Notes under the pieces: generated by a model
The model's database searches: none
What the model was told of the DNA's origin: nothing
Seen by the model: only the letters and a program-made list of their open reading frames with translations
In this document: piece by piece, positions 1 through 11,580 of the stretch
Numbering within the stretch: position 1 is the stretch's first letter
Layout of the letters: every line of letters begins with the position of its first letter
Made by a program: the position numbers and the translations under genes
From: Symsagittifera roscoffensis
Taxonomy: Eukaryota > Xenacoelomorpha > Acoela > Convolutidae
Assembly: GCF_963678635.1 (NCBI RefSeq)
Contig: NC_087062.1
Span: 89,935,845 to 89,999,844, forward strand
DNA length: 64,000 bases
Direction of reading: 5' to 3'

Positions 1-2182
1 CTAAAAGATTCAAATATTAGTGAGCATGGAAGTGTACAAAAACCAAAAAAGTATAGGGCGAAAGTCAGGTCGAATGCACTCAATTGATGAAAACTTTTGT
101 TTTACCTATGCAGGCAAAAGTAGTCCAAAAAACTGATGGATTTTGAATTTTGTTTTCACTACTTTATCATCTAACTTCCCTTATAGCCCGAAAGCAACTC
201 TAAAAATATAGTTGCGTAAGGCCTTGGCGAACGCTAAAAAGTAATTATATTTGATACAAACAAGTTCTGAAAATTATTTTGAAGTTGAAATTATAGAACA
301 TAAAGCATTAGCGAACGCTAAACCGAAAACACGTTTTAAATAAGGAGGAGAAGTTTCCCGCTAATCTGGAGTTTTAAATACGAAAAGCCGTAGTTATCGC
401 GACAAATGATGAACACAAATTTGTAATTTGGGGCCAGAACACCAACCAGAAGCCAACGACAACGCTAATTTTAAGAACTGCAACTTAGCTTACACCCTCT
501 ACCAGCTTGTACAAGAGTATACCAAGTTTATCAGAGCTCTTTCATCAAGAGAGCTTGAAAGGTTTCGAACAACCGGCCCGCGCTCAACCACGTGGAGCTA
601 CAGCAAAAGCGGAGCCAACCTACAATATTGGGGTTCGTAAAATTGCAAAAATATAACCAGAAAAACACGCCGCTGGGGGGGGTCTAAGAAAACTATACAG
701 CGCCCCAACACAAATTTTGGGGTCCTAAAGTAAAAAAAACAACGCTCACACACAAACACCGTGGATTCTTACCGTAAAAAGAGCAGCGCCTCAACACAAA
801 CACCGAGAGTTTTTATCGTAAAAACAAAAACACTAAAAAATTTCAAAGTTTTGGTATGAAAAGGGAACGGAAAGGGTAAGGTAATTGCAGAAGACGTTAA
901 CAAAGCTGATTGTTAAATTAAAATGGATTTTTTTGTGTCATTAAAGGTAAATGTGCTGCTGTAATCCTTTTCGAGGTAGGCTTAAAAGGAACATGTGTTT
1001 CTATTTCAGTAAGTTTAACCGTAAAACCTAATTTTGCTGATAAAATTTTTGAAAATTTGTTTGAGGAAAATGTTTTCGTACAACTGTCTTAAATTTGAAG
1101 GTGAAGAGAAGTCGAAATTTTTGTAACTTTTCAAGCAGGATTGGAGACCGGAAAGAGTATATGAAACTTTTGAAGCAAATAAAGTTAAATTAAATTGTAC
1201 GAAAAAAGCCGTCATGTCGATATAAATTCTTTTTTTTTCAGGTCAATTCCTGGAGTACCAAATCATAACATCTCTAATGATTTGCATGGTTACAATATTT
1301 TTAATAGTTTAGCATAGCAGATTTTATTTTGCCTTCCATTATTCTGTCTTCAGTCTTCGATTTATTTTAGTTTTCAAAAGTAGTTGTTTTTTCTCTCTCG
1401 TGTCGTCGGATTTTCGATTTATATCATCGGGAAAAAAACGAAAAGAATAAAATTTAATTCTTAATGCCTAAAAACTGTTTGACAACATGGAATTTGAGTC
1501 TTTTCATAATTCTGAGGATGTTTCTCTAAAAAGATGATTATTCTATTTGCTAAATGATAAGTAACTTTTTAAAGCAAATATAGCTCAAGCAATTTTTCTT
1601 TGTTATTTATATATTTACAAAAAGTAAAAAAATATTTACAAATTTAGCATCAAATCGAATTACATTTTTTCCATGTTGTTTTTCCATATGTTATCATAGA
1701 AGGATCTTCACAAGAAAAACAGATAAAAAACTTCACTTAAACTCAATCATCTTAGCCTTGTAAGTTAACCTGCTGCAGTTCATGTTTGAATCTGCATTTC
1801 AAGTTTGGTTCCAGATTAAGAAAAGTTTTTCTGAAAAACCTGTTTATGATTAAAAAAAACTGCTGAATCTTGCTTGAAAGGATAGTTTTTAATTCTTCTG
1901 CCCTCTTCAATTGTATTCTCCTCGTGTTTGATTTTTGTCAAAAACGATAATAGTTTTTGTTTGAATGTCCACGAATGGCAGGAAGTTTCCTAACGGAAAA
2001 ACAAGGAAACCGACAGTACCTTGAATTCTGGCTAAAATCGGTTGAAAAACTATATTTTGTTCTGTCACAGCAGGTCTTTTTTCCCAGCTCCTTTGTTTTT
2101 ATTTCAAGCGATATTTTTAGATTAGATGTTAGCAGTTAGCTTATGACTAAAACATTCACTATGAGTAATTGGTTTTTGGTTG
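1..2182. other. AT-rich stretch without a recognisable gene
   Basis: I see no supported coding region here. Frames are short and of AT-rich, low-complexity composition. Two short imperfect repeats are visible: a GCGAACGCTAAA word near 226 and 310, and two copies of an AGCGCC(C/T)CAACACAAA word near 699 and 783, each followed by a GTAAAAA run. No splice-bordered exon could be defined with confidence. Confidence 0.5.
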
Positions 2183-2930
2183 TCAGTGGTTTTTTATCGC
2201 TTGTAATGTTTTGATTCCGCATGCCAATTTTCTCAACATATTTTTAACTTCTCCATCAAAGCTTAGAAAATGATCTAGAATCACCCAAAAATACTTTACT
2301 TGTGGCTTTTTTTCTAGTTTGTTGTCATCTAACGTTATACCTAAAATTGGGTTGTGGTTTCTGCCTTGATGTTTTGTGCTAAATATTATCAACTCAACAT
2401 ACAGTTTTAATTTTTTTTTGTGAAGTACAACCAGAATTTCTCTCAGTAATTTTGCAGCAGCTGTGGAGTTTTTTTGATTCTATAGTAGTTTTTTGATTCT
2501 ATTTTTTGAAGTATATCACATGCATAATCTACAATTTTGCAAGTTTCGACTAAATGTTCGTTGAAGTTCTCCATGTATGGGTTGAAAGTTAGAGATCCGA
2601 AAATTTTACCTTGAGGTCACCTCGGTTGAGTCAGATCCAGTTAGATTCAGTAATTTTACAAAAAATTTTTGTATTCTTTTAGTTTTAAAGCTATGACTCA
2701 AAAGATCCTGATTCAACCAATTTAGTCTTTAAGTGGTTGTGGTTGATAGAATCGAAAACGTTTGATAGATATAGTAAAGATAAGGCAACGGATCTGATTT
2801 TTTTTCTCATTAATTTGCGGACGAAATCCATGCAATAGAGGATTGTGTCCATCGTCGACAACTAAATTGGGTCTGCTGAGCAGGTTTTTGGTAAATAACC
2901 ACTCATTGATTTGTTTGTGTTGTAATTTCT
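2183..2930 (-). pseudogene. Decayed LINE reverse transcriptase fragment
   Basis: This is the relic of a non-LTR reverse transcriptase read on the minus strand in several frames. Recognisable pieces, in coding order, are a motif A-like segment NVFDSINHNHLKTKL (about 2700-2795), a motif B-like QGKIFGSLTFNPYMENF (about 2530-2620), a decayed catalytic motif VDYACD where active enzymes have F/YADD, and a thumb-side stretch ending LACGIKTLQAIKNH (2183-2392). This order is typical of jockey/CR1/RTE-like LINE RTs. Stops and frame changes between every block show it is inactive. No endonuclease or 3' tail was found. The clade is uncertain. Confidence 0.7.
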
Positions 2931-5054
2931 CAAAGTTTTTTGAGAGTGCGCCGTTATGGAGTATGGTCTAATTTTCTCTGCTACTTTTGTATCATCTTTT
3001 TTGTATTTTGGGATAGCCATTGAACCTTAAATCTAAATGGAAATAAATTGTTCTTTAAAAATTCGTTTATGAGAATTAAGAGGTTTGGATATAATTCATT
3101 GCATCCATGTTTCAGAGTCCAGGCTGGAAGATCAGAAGCTCCGGGTAGATTATTTATATTTAGGTCCGGTTGTTCTTTTTTTACTCAATTTCAGTTATAA
3201 ACTCGAAAAAAAAATTTGTTCTCTTTCTTTTTTGGACCTTATGATCTCGGTGGTTCTCCTTCAAAAAATATCCGAGTCTAGAAAACCTGAATTTCAATAA
3301 TTTTGGCGTTGTGAAGTTGTTTGCTATTGCTTCTTCAAATCAATTTTTTAAAGAGATTGATTTTGTTTTGTGATTTTTCCATTTTTGTGACATTCGACCA
3401 GAATGTACGAAAACGCAATTTCGTATTCGAAGTTTTATCGACCAGAAAAGAACATCTGACCTGGAAAATTAATGGTTTTAACGGGTAAGCAACGTTATTT
3501 GAACGATTAGACACACCGTGAGGGTTAGAATTTTCTGGTATTTTAAATTTTCAAAGTTTCGAATTGAGAGGTCACTTTTCTGAAAAATGCTGAAATGGCC
3601 ATTTTGGAGTAAAAACAGAACAAAATAGTTGCAGTGGAAACAACTATGGGAAAATAACGACAGATTGGAGTTAAAACTAGAAATTGTCAGAAACCGCACC
3701 GAGTTGCAACTATTGTGCCGCTACAACCGTTACCGAGCAATTCACACGAACAAGGAATGGTATTAGGACGACGTGTCCAGCCTTCCGGAAAGAAATAGGA
3801 GTGCTATTTCCCCGGATTCCAGAGTCCGGAGGGGTCTCGGGCCCAGAACTCAAAATGTTTTATAAAAATTTTTAGCTTCCTGGTCAAGTCCTGAATTGAA
3901 TATGATTAACATCCAGACTCATTTTCAGATAAGGAGAAGCTAAGAGTGAGGGAAAGGGTTGATCCATCTTCGATGGAGATGATGATTTTTATCTACTGAA
4001 CAAAAACAATCGTAAAATAATAAATACTAGTAGCCCTGTTTTTAGGAGTGACCTCGTGGTCTGGGGATACTGAGACCCAGCCATGAGCTAACTATTCTTG
4101 CATATAATTAAAGTAATTTGAGTGTTTTGACCGAAGCCGGAAACAGTAAAGTTTTTGTCGACCCGATGTTAGAAAGACCACCAAAAGAACTAGCTCTGGC
4201 AGAGACGGTGAAAAGCATGTAGAGCTGTGTTTAGACGCGAGCCAGTCGTTTTAGAACCTAGCTTTATTTTCCGTCGATATTTACTTACGGGCGAATGTTA
4301 CATTTCTTGTGTCATTCATATGATTCCATTTCTGTCGCTCAGTTGTTTTAGGATTAAGCAGTTTCGATATGAAACAATCTTTTTGAGGTTGATTTTTGGT
4401 TTGTCATTACGAATTTCTTGTGGTGCGCATCTTTTTAGGCATCACTACCTTTAACTTTGAAACACTTAATTATTTTTCAGGTTATTTTGCCTGTAGAAAA
4501 ACTTCCAATTAATGCTTGTTAGAGCAGTTTTATATTCTTCGACTGAATTTTTTTATCTATCGTAGGCTTCGCCCTTAAACGGTATAATTTGCAATCTTTC
4601 ATCTGTAAACGAAAGGTATGGTTGGCCTCCGTGCTCCAGCTCTCACTTTTGTTCGTTGTGTTTGGGATGGAAGTCGCGTTAAAAAAAGCTGGTAAAGTTG
4701 CGTAAATTTCCTTCAACATAAAACTCTCAAATCTAGTTCTCGAACGTAAAAGTCTTTATAATCAAGTAAAGTCAAGTTAACAAAAGTCATGGTTATGACA
4801 TATTAAAGCACTTTCAGTCGTGATTCCGATTCCTTGAAAGAGACAATAGTTTGTTTGTGTCGAGAAAAAAATTGATTTAAAACAAATACATTTTTCCACC
4901 ACATTGTCTAAGCGCTACAAAAAATTTAGTAAATAAACACCAATGAGAAATTGGTATCAATGATTGTGTAATAACATTAAGAGAAAATATAATCATAGAG
5001 AGTGATGACTATGTAAGCAACGTTTCAAAGTATACATTGATTCAATCATTGTCT
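2931..5054. other. Intergenic, no gene recognised
   Basis: No protein domain, tRNA or LTR was recognised here. The few open frames up to 75 codons have no similarity I know of and no splice context. The right end borders the 3' end of the RLE-type LINE. Confidence 0.5.
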
Positions 5055-5456
5055 AAAATCAGTTCCAATAGGGTCTTCTGGGTCGCATTGCAAAGTTTTT
5101 CGGAGACATGCAGCCGTACCTCTCTGGATCGCGATTCCAAGTCTTTGGCGTGAGAAAACGGTTGCTCTAAGCTCATAAGTCGCCTGTGTGATCTTTTTTC
5201 CGAGACTTGTGATAAATCAAAGAGTGTCAGTCCCCATTCCCCCAGAGCTCAAAAGCGACTGGTTGGACTATGTGGGACGAGACCAACCCGGCATATTTGG
5301 TGCGCTTTTTGTCCTCTGCTGCATCAGCGACACACGGTCCTTCGTTTTTGGCATTTTGGCGATATGAATCAGCCAACCTGTGCACACAAGTGAAGTCCCA
5401 TATCAGGGGTCTACCGTTGGCCCATGGTACTAGGGTAAGGCCATCCGGCCGCTTAC
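5055..5456 (-). pseudogene. Restriction-like endonuclease domain of the LINE (3' end)
   Basis: The frame from 5456 down to a TGA at 5227 reads GKRPDGLTLVPW followed by GRPLIWDFTC, i.e. an R-P-D ... W-D-F pattern with 14 residues between the two acidic residues. This fits the catalytic PD-x(12-14)-D core of restriction-like endonucleases in RLE-bearing LINEs. After the stop a second piece, reading RQRLGIAIQRGTAACL in another frame (to about 5055), looks like the extreme C-terminus of the same protein. At least one stop or frameshift separates the two, so this is a pseudogene. The family-level call is firmer than the clade. Confidence 0.6.
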
Positions 5457-5497
5457 CGTCGGTTCGGAATAGTCCAGTGGGTTCGGAATAGTCCAGT

Positions 5498-8297
5498 CTA
5501 GTTTTAGCAACACGGCTCCATCAGAAGCGTCTTTCAAAAAAGCTTGCACCGCATGTGCCGCCGATTCCGCGCCCCCTTTTGTTCCGCAGCTAAACTGGTG
5601 GGGAAAGAAAGACTCCGCGTGGCGTTTAGTGTCTACAGTGGGCAGTGTGTACTGTCGAGCATGTACTGAGCGACTCTTTTTGTAGACTAGAGAGAGTGCT
5701 TGCCAAGGGTGTCGACCATTTCGCCACAAGAACACTTGTGTGTAGTACAAACTGGTGCGCCAAGTCGAAATCCCATTGCAATTCTGAATTCTTCGTCGTC
5801 TAGTTGTAGGCAAATTGCTCGGGACGGTAGTGCGTTCAACCAGTCCCTGCTCCAAGGCACATAAGTCCCTGCAAGCGAGTGTTTTCTTCTGAATTTTTCT
5901 CTAAGAATTGGCTAGTTTGGTACTGCATGAGCGGCAACGTCAACTTTCTTTGAACTGACAATCTGGGTGGCACTTCGGTCTGCTCGCTCACGTTCAGTTT
6001 CCAAGCTTCGAGCGACCATGTGATCTGGTCGGCGAATACGTTCTGGCTTTGGTAGCAAAGGTCAAAGGATCCACAAAGAGAGGACAAGTAAGCCGACATT
6101 GCTAGTTTCGGGGCTTGTAGAATGCCAACATCGCCAAGTTTACATGGCAAGCTCAGAAGCTCCCACCTGGGGTCATTTATCTCGATATTGATTATTTTCT
6201 CCAAATATTTGTCTGATTTCTGTGTCGAATTTGGTTAACTCATATAATTTTCTGTACACTGGCGCTGTACGAAACATGTAGAGAAGCTTCGGAATGTAGA
6301 AACAGTTTTTGAGCAGGAAAAAGGCGACGTGCGCGGGAAGTGTTTCCAATCGATGGCATATTCTTTTCAGATCACCAAGTTTTGCCTCGACCGCACTGAT
6401 CTCAGATTTCTGTCCTATTGGTGCACCCAACAATGTCATGTCTTCAGGAAGTGTTTAGGCTATATAGGGGAAATTTTCTCGGAGTTGGGCAAGAATCTCC
6501 TTCCGTTTTTCTTGATCAGAGGTTATCACAATCAACTCCGATTTATTTTTCTGGTTCAGCTCCATTCCAATTTTTTCACCATGTGCAAGTACTGTCTTCA
6601 GATCGTCAAGTACATCTTCTATGTTTTTATCTCCAAGTGTAATGTCATCAATGTAACCAGATTTAAAAATCGATATGAGCTCAATCAGCATCTCATTCAT
6701 CGCGAGACAAAAATAAAAAACAGCTAGAGGGTCATCCTGCTGTGCTCCTTCTACAGAGTCGAGGATAAAATCACCAAAAGACAAAAAGCTCGCATTACCA
6801 TAACACAAATTGAAAAAAGATGTCAGCTCCGGCATTTTATCAGCGTGTTTCTCGGCGATAATATCTCTCCGAATAGAATTGAAAGCGTTTTTGAGGTCTA
6901 GTTTTAGCAACACGGCTCCATCAGAAGCGTCTTTCAAAAAAGCTTGCACCGCATGTACCGCCGATTCCGCGCCCCCTTTTGTTCCGCAGCTAAACTGGTG
7001 GGGAAAGAAAGACTCCGCGTGGCGTTTAGTGTCTACAGTGGGCAGTGTGTACTGTCGAGCATGTACTGAGCGACTCTTTTTGTAGACTAGAGAGAGTGCT
7101 TGCCAAGGGTGTCGACCATTTCGCCACAAGAACACTTGTGTGTAGTACAAACTGGTGCGCCAAGTCGAAATCCCATTGCAATTCTGAATTCTTCGTCGTC
7201 TAGTTGTAGGCAAATTGCTCGGGACGGTAGTGCGTTCAACCAGTCCCTGCTCCAAGGCACATAAGTCCCTGCAAGCGAGTGTTTTCTTCTGAATTTTTCT
7301 CTAAGAATTGGCTAGTTTGGTACTGCATGAGCGGCAACGTCAACTTTCTTTGAACTGACAATCTGGGTGGCACTTCGGTCTGCTCGCTCACGTTCAGTTT
7401 CCAAGCTTCGAGTGACCATGTGATCTGGTCGGCGTATACGTTCTGGCTTTGGTAGCAAAGGTCAAGGGATCCACAAAGAGAGGAAAAGTAAGCCGACATT
7501 GCTAGTTTCGGGGCTTGTAGAATGCCAACATCGCCAAGTTGACATGGCAAGCTCAGAAGCTCCCACTTGGGGTCATTTATCTCGATATTGATTATTTTCT
7601 CCAAATATTTGTCTGATTTCTGTGTCGAATTTGGTTAACTCATATAATTTTCCTTACACTGGCGCTGTACGAAACATGTAGAGAAGCTTAGGAATGTAGA
7701 AACAGTTTTTGAGCAGGAAAAAGGCGACGTGCGCGGGAAGTGCTTCCAATCGATAGCACATTCTTTTCAGATCATCAAGTTTTGCCTCGACCGCACTGAT
7801 CTCAGGTTTCTGTCCTATTGGTGCACCCAACAATGTCATGTAATCGGGAAGTGTTGAGGCTATATAGGGGAAAATTTCTCGGAATTGGGCAAGAATCTCC
7901 TTCCGTTTTTCAGAGGTTATCACAATCAACTCCGATTTATTTTTCTGGTTCAGCTCAATTCCAATTTTTTCACCATGTGCAAGTACTGTCTTCAGATCGT
8001 CAAGTACAGCTTCTATGTTTTTATCTCCAAGAGTAATGTCATCAATGTAACCAGATTTAAAAATCGATATAAGCTCAATCAGCATCTCATTCATCGCGAG
8101 ACAAAAATAAAAAACAGCTAGAGGGTCACCCTGCTGTGCTCGTTCTACAGAGTTGAGGATAAAATCACCAAAAGACAAAAAGCATTACCATAACACAAAT
8201 TAAAAAAAGATGTCAGCTCCGGCATTTTATCAGCGTGATTCTCGGCGATAACTTCTCTCCGAATGGAATTGAAAGCGTTTTTGAAGTCTAGCTTTAG
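5498..8297 (-). repeat. Tandem duplication of a ~1.4-kb RT block
   Basis: Bases 5498-6897 and 6898-8297 are two head-to-tail copies with an offset of 1400 bp at the left end. The sequence starting TCTAGTTTTAGCAACACGG recurs at 5498 and 6898, and a diverged form lies at 8288. The copies differ by scattered substitutions and by small deletions near 7908 that shift the local offset to about 1390. The junction fuses the C-terminal Cys/His region of one copy to the RT palm start of the next. The high similarity suggests the duplication is younger than the decay of the LINE itself. Confidence 0.85.
5836..7255 (-). pseudogene. LINE reverse transcriptase, copy 2
   Basis: This is the second RT copy from the tandem block. 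The longest frame (6455-7255) begins in the preceding copy's C-terminal Cys/His region, then reads motif A LKNAFNSIRRDI, motif B QQDDPLAVFYF (the usual glycine replaced by aspartate) and motif C YIDDITLG. Thumb (6173-6439) and C-terminal (5836-6204) parts follow in other frames. The Cys/His region in a parallel frame reads CTTHKCSCGEMVDTLGKH, then hits a stop, so its last zinc ligand is lost. Non-functional. Confidence 0.7.
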
Positions 8298-8749
8298 CAA
8301 CACGGTTCCATCAGAAGCGTCTTTCAAAAAAGCTCGCACCGCATATGCTGCCGCTTCCGCGCCCCTTTTTGTTCCGCAGCCAAGCTGGTAGGGAAACAAA
8401 GACTCAGCGTCGCGTTTTGTGTCTACAGTGGGCAGTGGCAGCGCTTTTAGAAACCAATCTCCGCTAATATTAACCAGAAGCAATCGGTCTGATTCCACCA
8501 TCTTTCTTCATCAGCGCAATTAAGTTCGCTCCTGCAAAAACTGGCTTGACTTCTTCTGGGATATCTCCAGTCAGCATCAGGTTGCATAGTTCAGTCAGAG
8601 CACTAAGAAACTGTTCACAATCCTCTCCATTTGCCAGACAATCCTTGATGTGCTGAGGACGTAAACCACTTATTTCAGCCGCAGACCCATGCTGGAAGCA
8701 GATCACTGCTAGTTTCACTTCATCAGCTATCAACAGCAAGGGTGGGCGA
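7236..8749 (-). pseudogene. LINE reverse transcriptase, copy 1 (5' side truncated by LTR)
   Basis: In coding order: a region reading GLRPQHIKDCL and NLIALMKKDGGIRPIA (fingers, 8470-8749), motif A FKNAFNSIRREV (8145-8501), motif B QQGDPLAVFYF and catalytic motif YIDDITLG (7654-8178), then thumb and C-terminal parts (7236-7604). The D-D pair of the catalytic box is kept, with isoleucine in place of the usual alanine. Several frameshifts separate the blocks. The missing 5' part was either displaced or lost when LTR element 2 arrived at 8750; no continuation is visible on the other side of that element. Confidence 0.75.
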
Positions 8750-9656
8750 TGTAACAGTCGCCTACTTCGGTCACATATGAGGTTCAAGAAAAAAGGCCCT
8801 ATAACCATTGGCTCAAGAGTCAGGGACACTATCTCTTGTGCTTTTCTACCTCGAACGGTCAGAGCCAATTCGGTTCGCTTGCGACATGAGACTAAAAACC
8901 CGTTACAGCTTAAAGGCCACAACCAAAATACCCCCCCCCCACTCTAGAAAGTAAGAACGTCCCCATACTTAGGTCTCAAAATACCCAAAATACACGAAAG
9001 CCGTTAAAAACAGGGTCGGAACAATCCGCACAATTACTTTTTATTAGACAGTGGAACTTTGATCCATTTCAGAAGGATCAACCTAAGACTCTCCTTACCT
9101 CAACATAATAATCATAAAACACACTCAAGAAAACTAAATTGGGTACTCACATACTAGTACACTCAAGAATTGGAGTAATTAAATTAATCAGCAACTCTAG
9201 TATTAAAGGGAATTAAGTTTTAACTCAAGAAGTTTGTAATTAACGAATTCCAGCAAAGGAAATGAGTTTTGAGTTGAGAAATAAGTTTCGGGATTGGCCC
9301 ATTGGAATACCCCAGCTGTCCACCTTTCCACTGAGGGTTCACTCTGGTTCAACTCGAATAAATGTACTCTTCTTCTGTAATCACTCCTTCTCCTATTTCA
9401 GGATAGGACGGCTCTACTCGCGTTTGCTTTGTTTCTGGAAATTGCGAATAGCAATTTCCCGCTGCTTTTGTCAAGTACTTTCCCGTGATTGTAAATCGGT
9501 TGTTCTGATCTTGTTTTTCTGAGATTTTCATTTTTCGCGAGAAAGTTGAGCATGACAGGCTCAATTCGAATAATTTTTGAAAAATCAAATTTCCTCCCAT
9601 AATTACGTAATTCGTATTCCTCAAGGTGAAACTTTCAAATATGACCGACTGGCACA
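8750..9656 (-). repeat. 3' LTR of element 2
   Basis: This is a 907-bp LTR, reading TGTGCCAG...GTTACA on the coding (minus) strand, with TG...CA ends. It matches 30458-31114 at the other end of the element with scattered differences (for example near 8757 and 8930). The left neighbour is the RLE-type LINE. On the inner side a CGGGGAGTA tract directly precedes it. Confidence 0.85.
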
Positions 9657-9666
9657 TACTCCCCGG
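9657..9666 (-). promoter_or_regulatory. Polypurine-tract-like primer site, element 2
   Basis: The coding strand reads CCGGGGAGTA immediately before the TGTGCC start of the 3' LTR. Element 1 has the same bases at the same place. A purine-rich run at this boundary is the usual plus-strand primer of LTR elements. Position and conservation support it; the run is short. Confidence 0.6.
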
Positions 9667-10089
9667 TCTCAAGATCAATGTCCTCATCGCGTGTTGCCGC
9701 CTGCCAGTGAGTCCCCAGAATACCGAGTGTTGCTCAAGATACAGTGCCAGTGGTCATTTACAGAAGTTTGCAGCAGAATTAAGTTTATCTACATCCCAAA
9801 ATTCACCACTATATAAATTTGTCACACTATCGCTGAACAGCAATAAAAATTTTCATATACCTGCACCTTAAATATCCGCTTCTGAAGCTTATGATTAAAA
9901 TTTTTTTTGTCCTATCCAATCAGGAAATTGTCATGCAACATTTTGACCAAATAATGACTAAAGCATATTAATAACAATACTTTGTTTCGTTAAAATTTCT
10001 TTTCCGTGACCTCAGATTTAATCCGAGTTCTTACTCGAGCCACTTCCTTTCCCTCTCAAGACTCAAGAAAACCACATTGAGCTCTCTGC
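9667..10089 (-). other. 3' untranslated stretch of element 2
   Basis: This is non-coding sequence between the end of gene E and the 3' LTR. It is AT-rich in its right half. No motif beyond the purine-rich tract at the left end was recognised. Confidence 0.5.
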
Positions 10090-11476
10090 TCACTTCGTAT
10101 TCCTAGCCTTCGAAGTGCTAGGACCTGATGAATTTGACACCGTGATCTGCCTTAGTAGCGCTTCCTCATCATCAGAGCTGATCACAATTTCTTCCCATGC
10201 TCTCAATTGTTCAAAGGATCGCATCCACTCCTTCTGCTCGTGCAACCTCGTTGCCTGATTCGGTAAACCTTTCGTTTTCAATTCCCTGTTCAAGCAAAAG
10301 GAATTGTGCAGGCTCAAGCTCAAGTTCTTCGCCAAGTCCTCCCCCAGTATCGATTCTCTTGCTTTGGTACTATCTCTAGACACCCTACCGACTCTTTTCC
10401 AACCTGTTGTGATTGCCAGGAACTATCTCCGCCAGGAACTGTCGATATTCCTTTTGGTATTTCTTCATGTGATCCTTCGTCGCCATGTACAACCAAGTTG
10501 TCAACGTCGCCCGAAACCACGGAAAGAACCTTATGCGGCTCCATAAGTGCCTGATTTCCATTGGTATGGCGAATACCTTTCATACAGTCTCAAACAACTC
10601 AAGTCTCCTGCTGTAATCTATAGCGTATATCGATCCCGCCGTTGGTGTCTTCGACTCCCTATACTTCGTTACATTTTCTTCGATCCATCGTGACGCCAAA
10701 ATCGTACTTACTACCAAGATGGTCACCTTCTGCTGATGATCGGGTAACCCGATTGACCAAATTTCTTCTACATCCCACACTAAACAAAGTTTTGAATGCT
10801 CCGGGTACCACACTGTCTGTGCCAAGCAATGGCAGGGGCATTCCCCATGTGTGATTTCTATGCTTCGGAGATTGCGTTCTCCCGAGGCTTCCAGCAAAGG
10901 CTCAAGTTCCATCATTTTTTCGTGCGTCATGTCATCCTCCTCTGGCGCTGGGACACTACTCATCGGCTTCCCGATGTCATTCTGTCTCTCAGAAACACTC
11001 CTGTTTTCGTCTCCTAAGCTCAAGAGTTCTTCTCCTCAGATCTCACTCAAGCCATCTTTTTGTGCCCTTGGCACCGTTCCCAGGATCTTCCTCAACAGTC
11101 TGTGTGAATGATGCGACAATCGAGCCAGCCGTACGCACTTGGGTACCGAGAAAGCATTATCCACTAGTATCCTTTGGCTGGATACCTCCACCATTGCCAT
11201 GTGCAATGGATAATGGCTCCCACATACGTTGGCCATTACTGATCCCACCAAGGACTTTGCATTTACAGGCAGGCCATAAGCTTCGCTCACTGGAAATCCC
11301 GTCTCCGCCTCTAGACCAACTTTCCACCCTCTGATATGTTTCTGGGCGGTTTGCAACGCCCCTGGCCACGACTCTACAATCAACGCCGTCACCAAATGGT
11401 GTTCAGACTCCATCATCTCCAGTGATCGCAGACTACACATTCTAGAGAAAAACCCCAGCGCCGTTGCTATATTCAC
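10090..11476 (-). pseudogene. Accessory gene E of element 2, unrecognised function
   Basis: I do not recognise this protein family. It reads from about 11476 (start uncertain) with a single in-frame TGA at 11036, continues to 10580, then changes frame twice to end at 10090. The segment reading LVWDVEEIWSIGLPDHQQ, followed by a hydrophobic ILVVSTILASRW, is clearly homologous to the frame at 35245-35922 in element 1 (WDVEELYSTGLPDQNQ), as is the C-terminal NLSLSLHNSFCLNRE (NVSLCLHNSFCRNRE in element 1). Conservation between the two elements shows it was a real gene of this lineage. The copy is broken. No catalytic motif is visible. Confidence 0.65.
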
Positions 11477-11580
11477 TGTAGTGTTCGTATATCACTCAGC
11501 CATTATCTGCACCTCGCTCTTCTCTCTTTCTGTTTTGTCACAAACCAAGTGACTAGGTTTTCTCCCTGGAAAAATTGTAT
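11477..11580 (-). other. Spacer between genes D and E
   Basis: This short stretch has no recognised motif. The exact ends of D and E are uncertain because both are frameshifted. Confidence 0.4.

Larger units (their letters stand above)
5055..8749 (-). mobile_element. Degenerate RLE-type non-LTR retrotransposon, RT region tandemly duplicated
   Basis: The minus strand encodes pieces of one non-LTR retrotransposon: RT, a cysteine/histidine region, then a nuclease domain of PD-(D/E)XK type near its 3' end. That order is known from LINEs with a restriction-like endonuclease (R2/NeSL/HERO-type); the exact family is uncertain. RT appears about twice because a roughly 1.4-kb block is duplicated in tandem. 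Its 5' part is cut off at 8749, where LTR element 2 begins. Frameshifts and stops break every module, so it is dead. A segment between the last RT copy and the nuclease domain is missing, with a short direct repeat (GTTCGGAATAGTCCAGT twice, 5463-5496) at the join. Confidence 0.75.

Noticed and set aside
3684-3875. Short cysteine-containing frame as a small gene
   Set aside because: 63 codons, no conserved domain, no splice or start context.
10090-11476. Envelope gene in the position after pol
   Set aside because: No signal peptide, furin site, fusion peptide or C-terminal anchor pattern was found in A, B, D or E.
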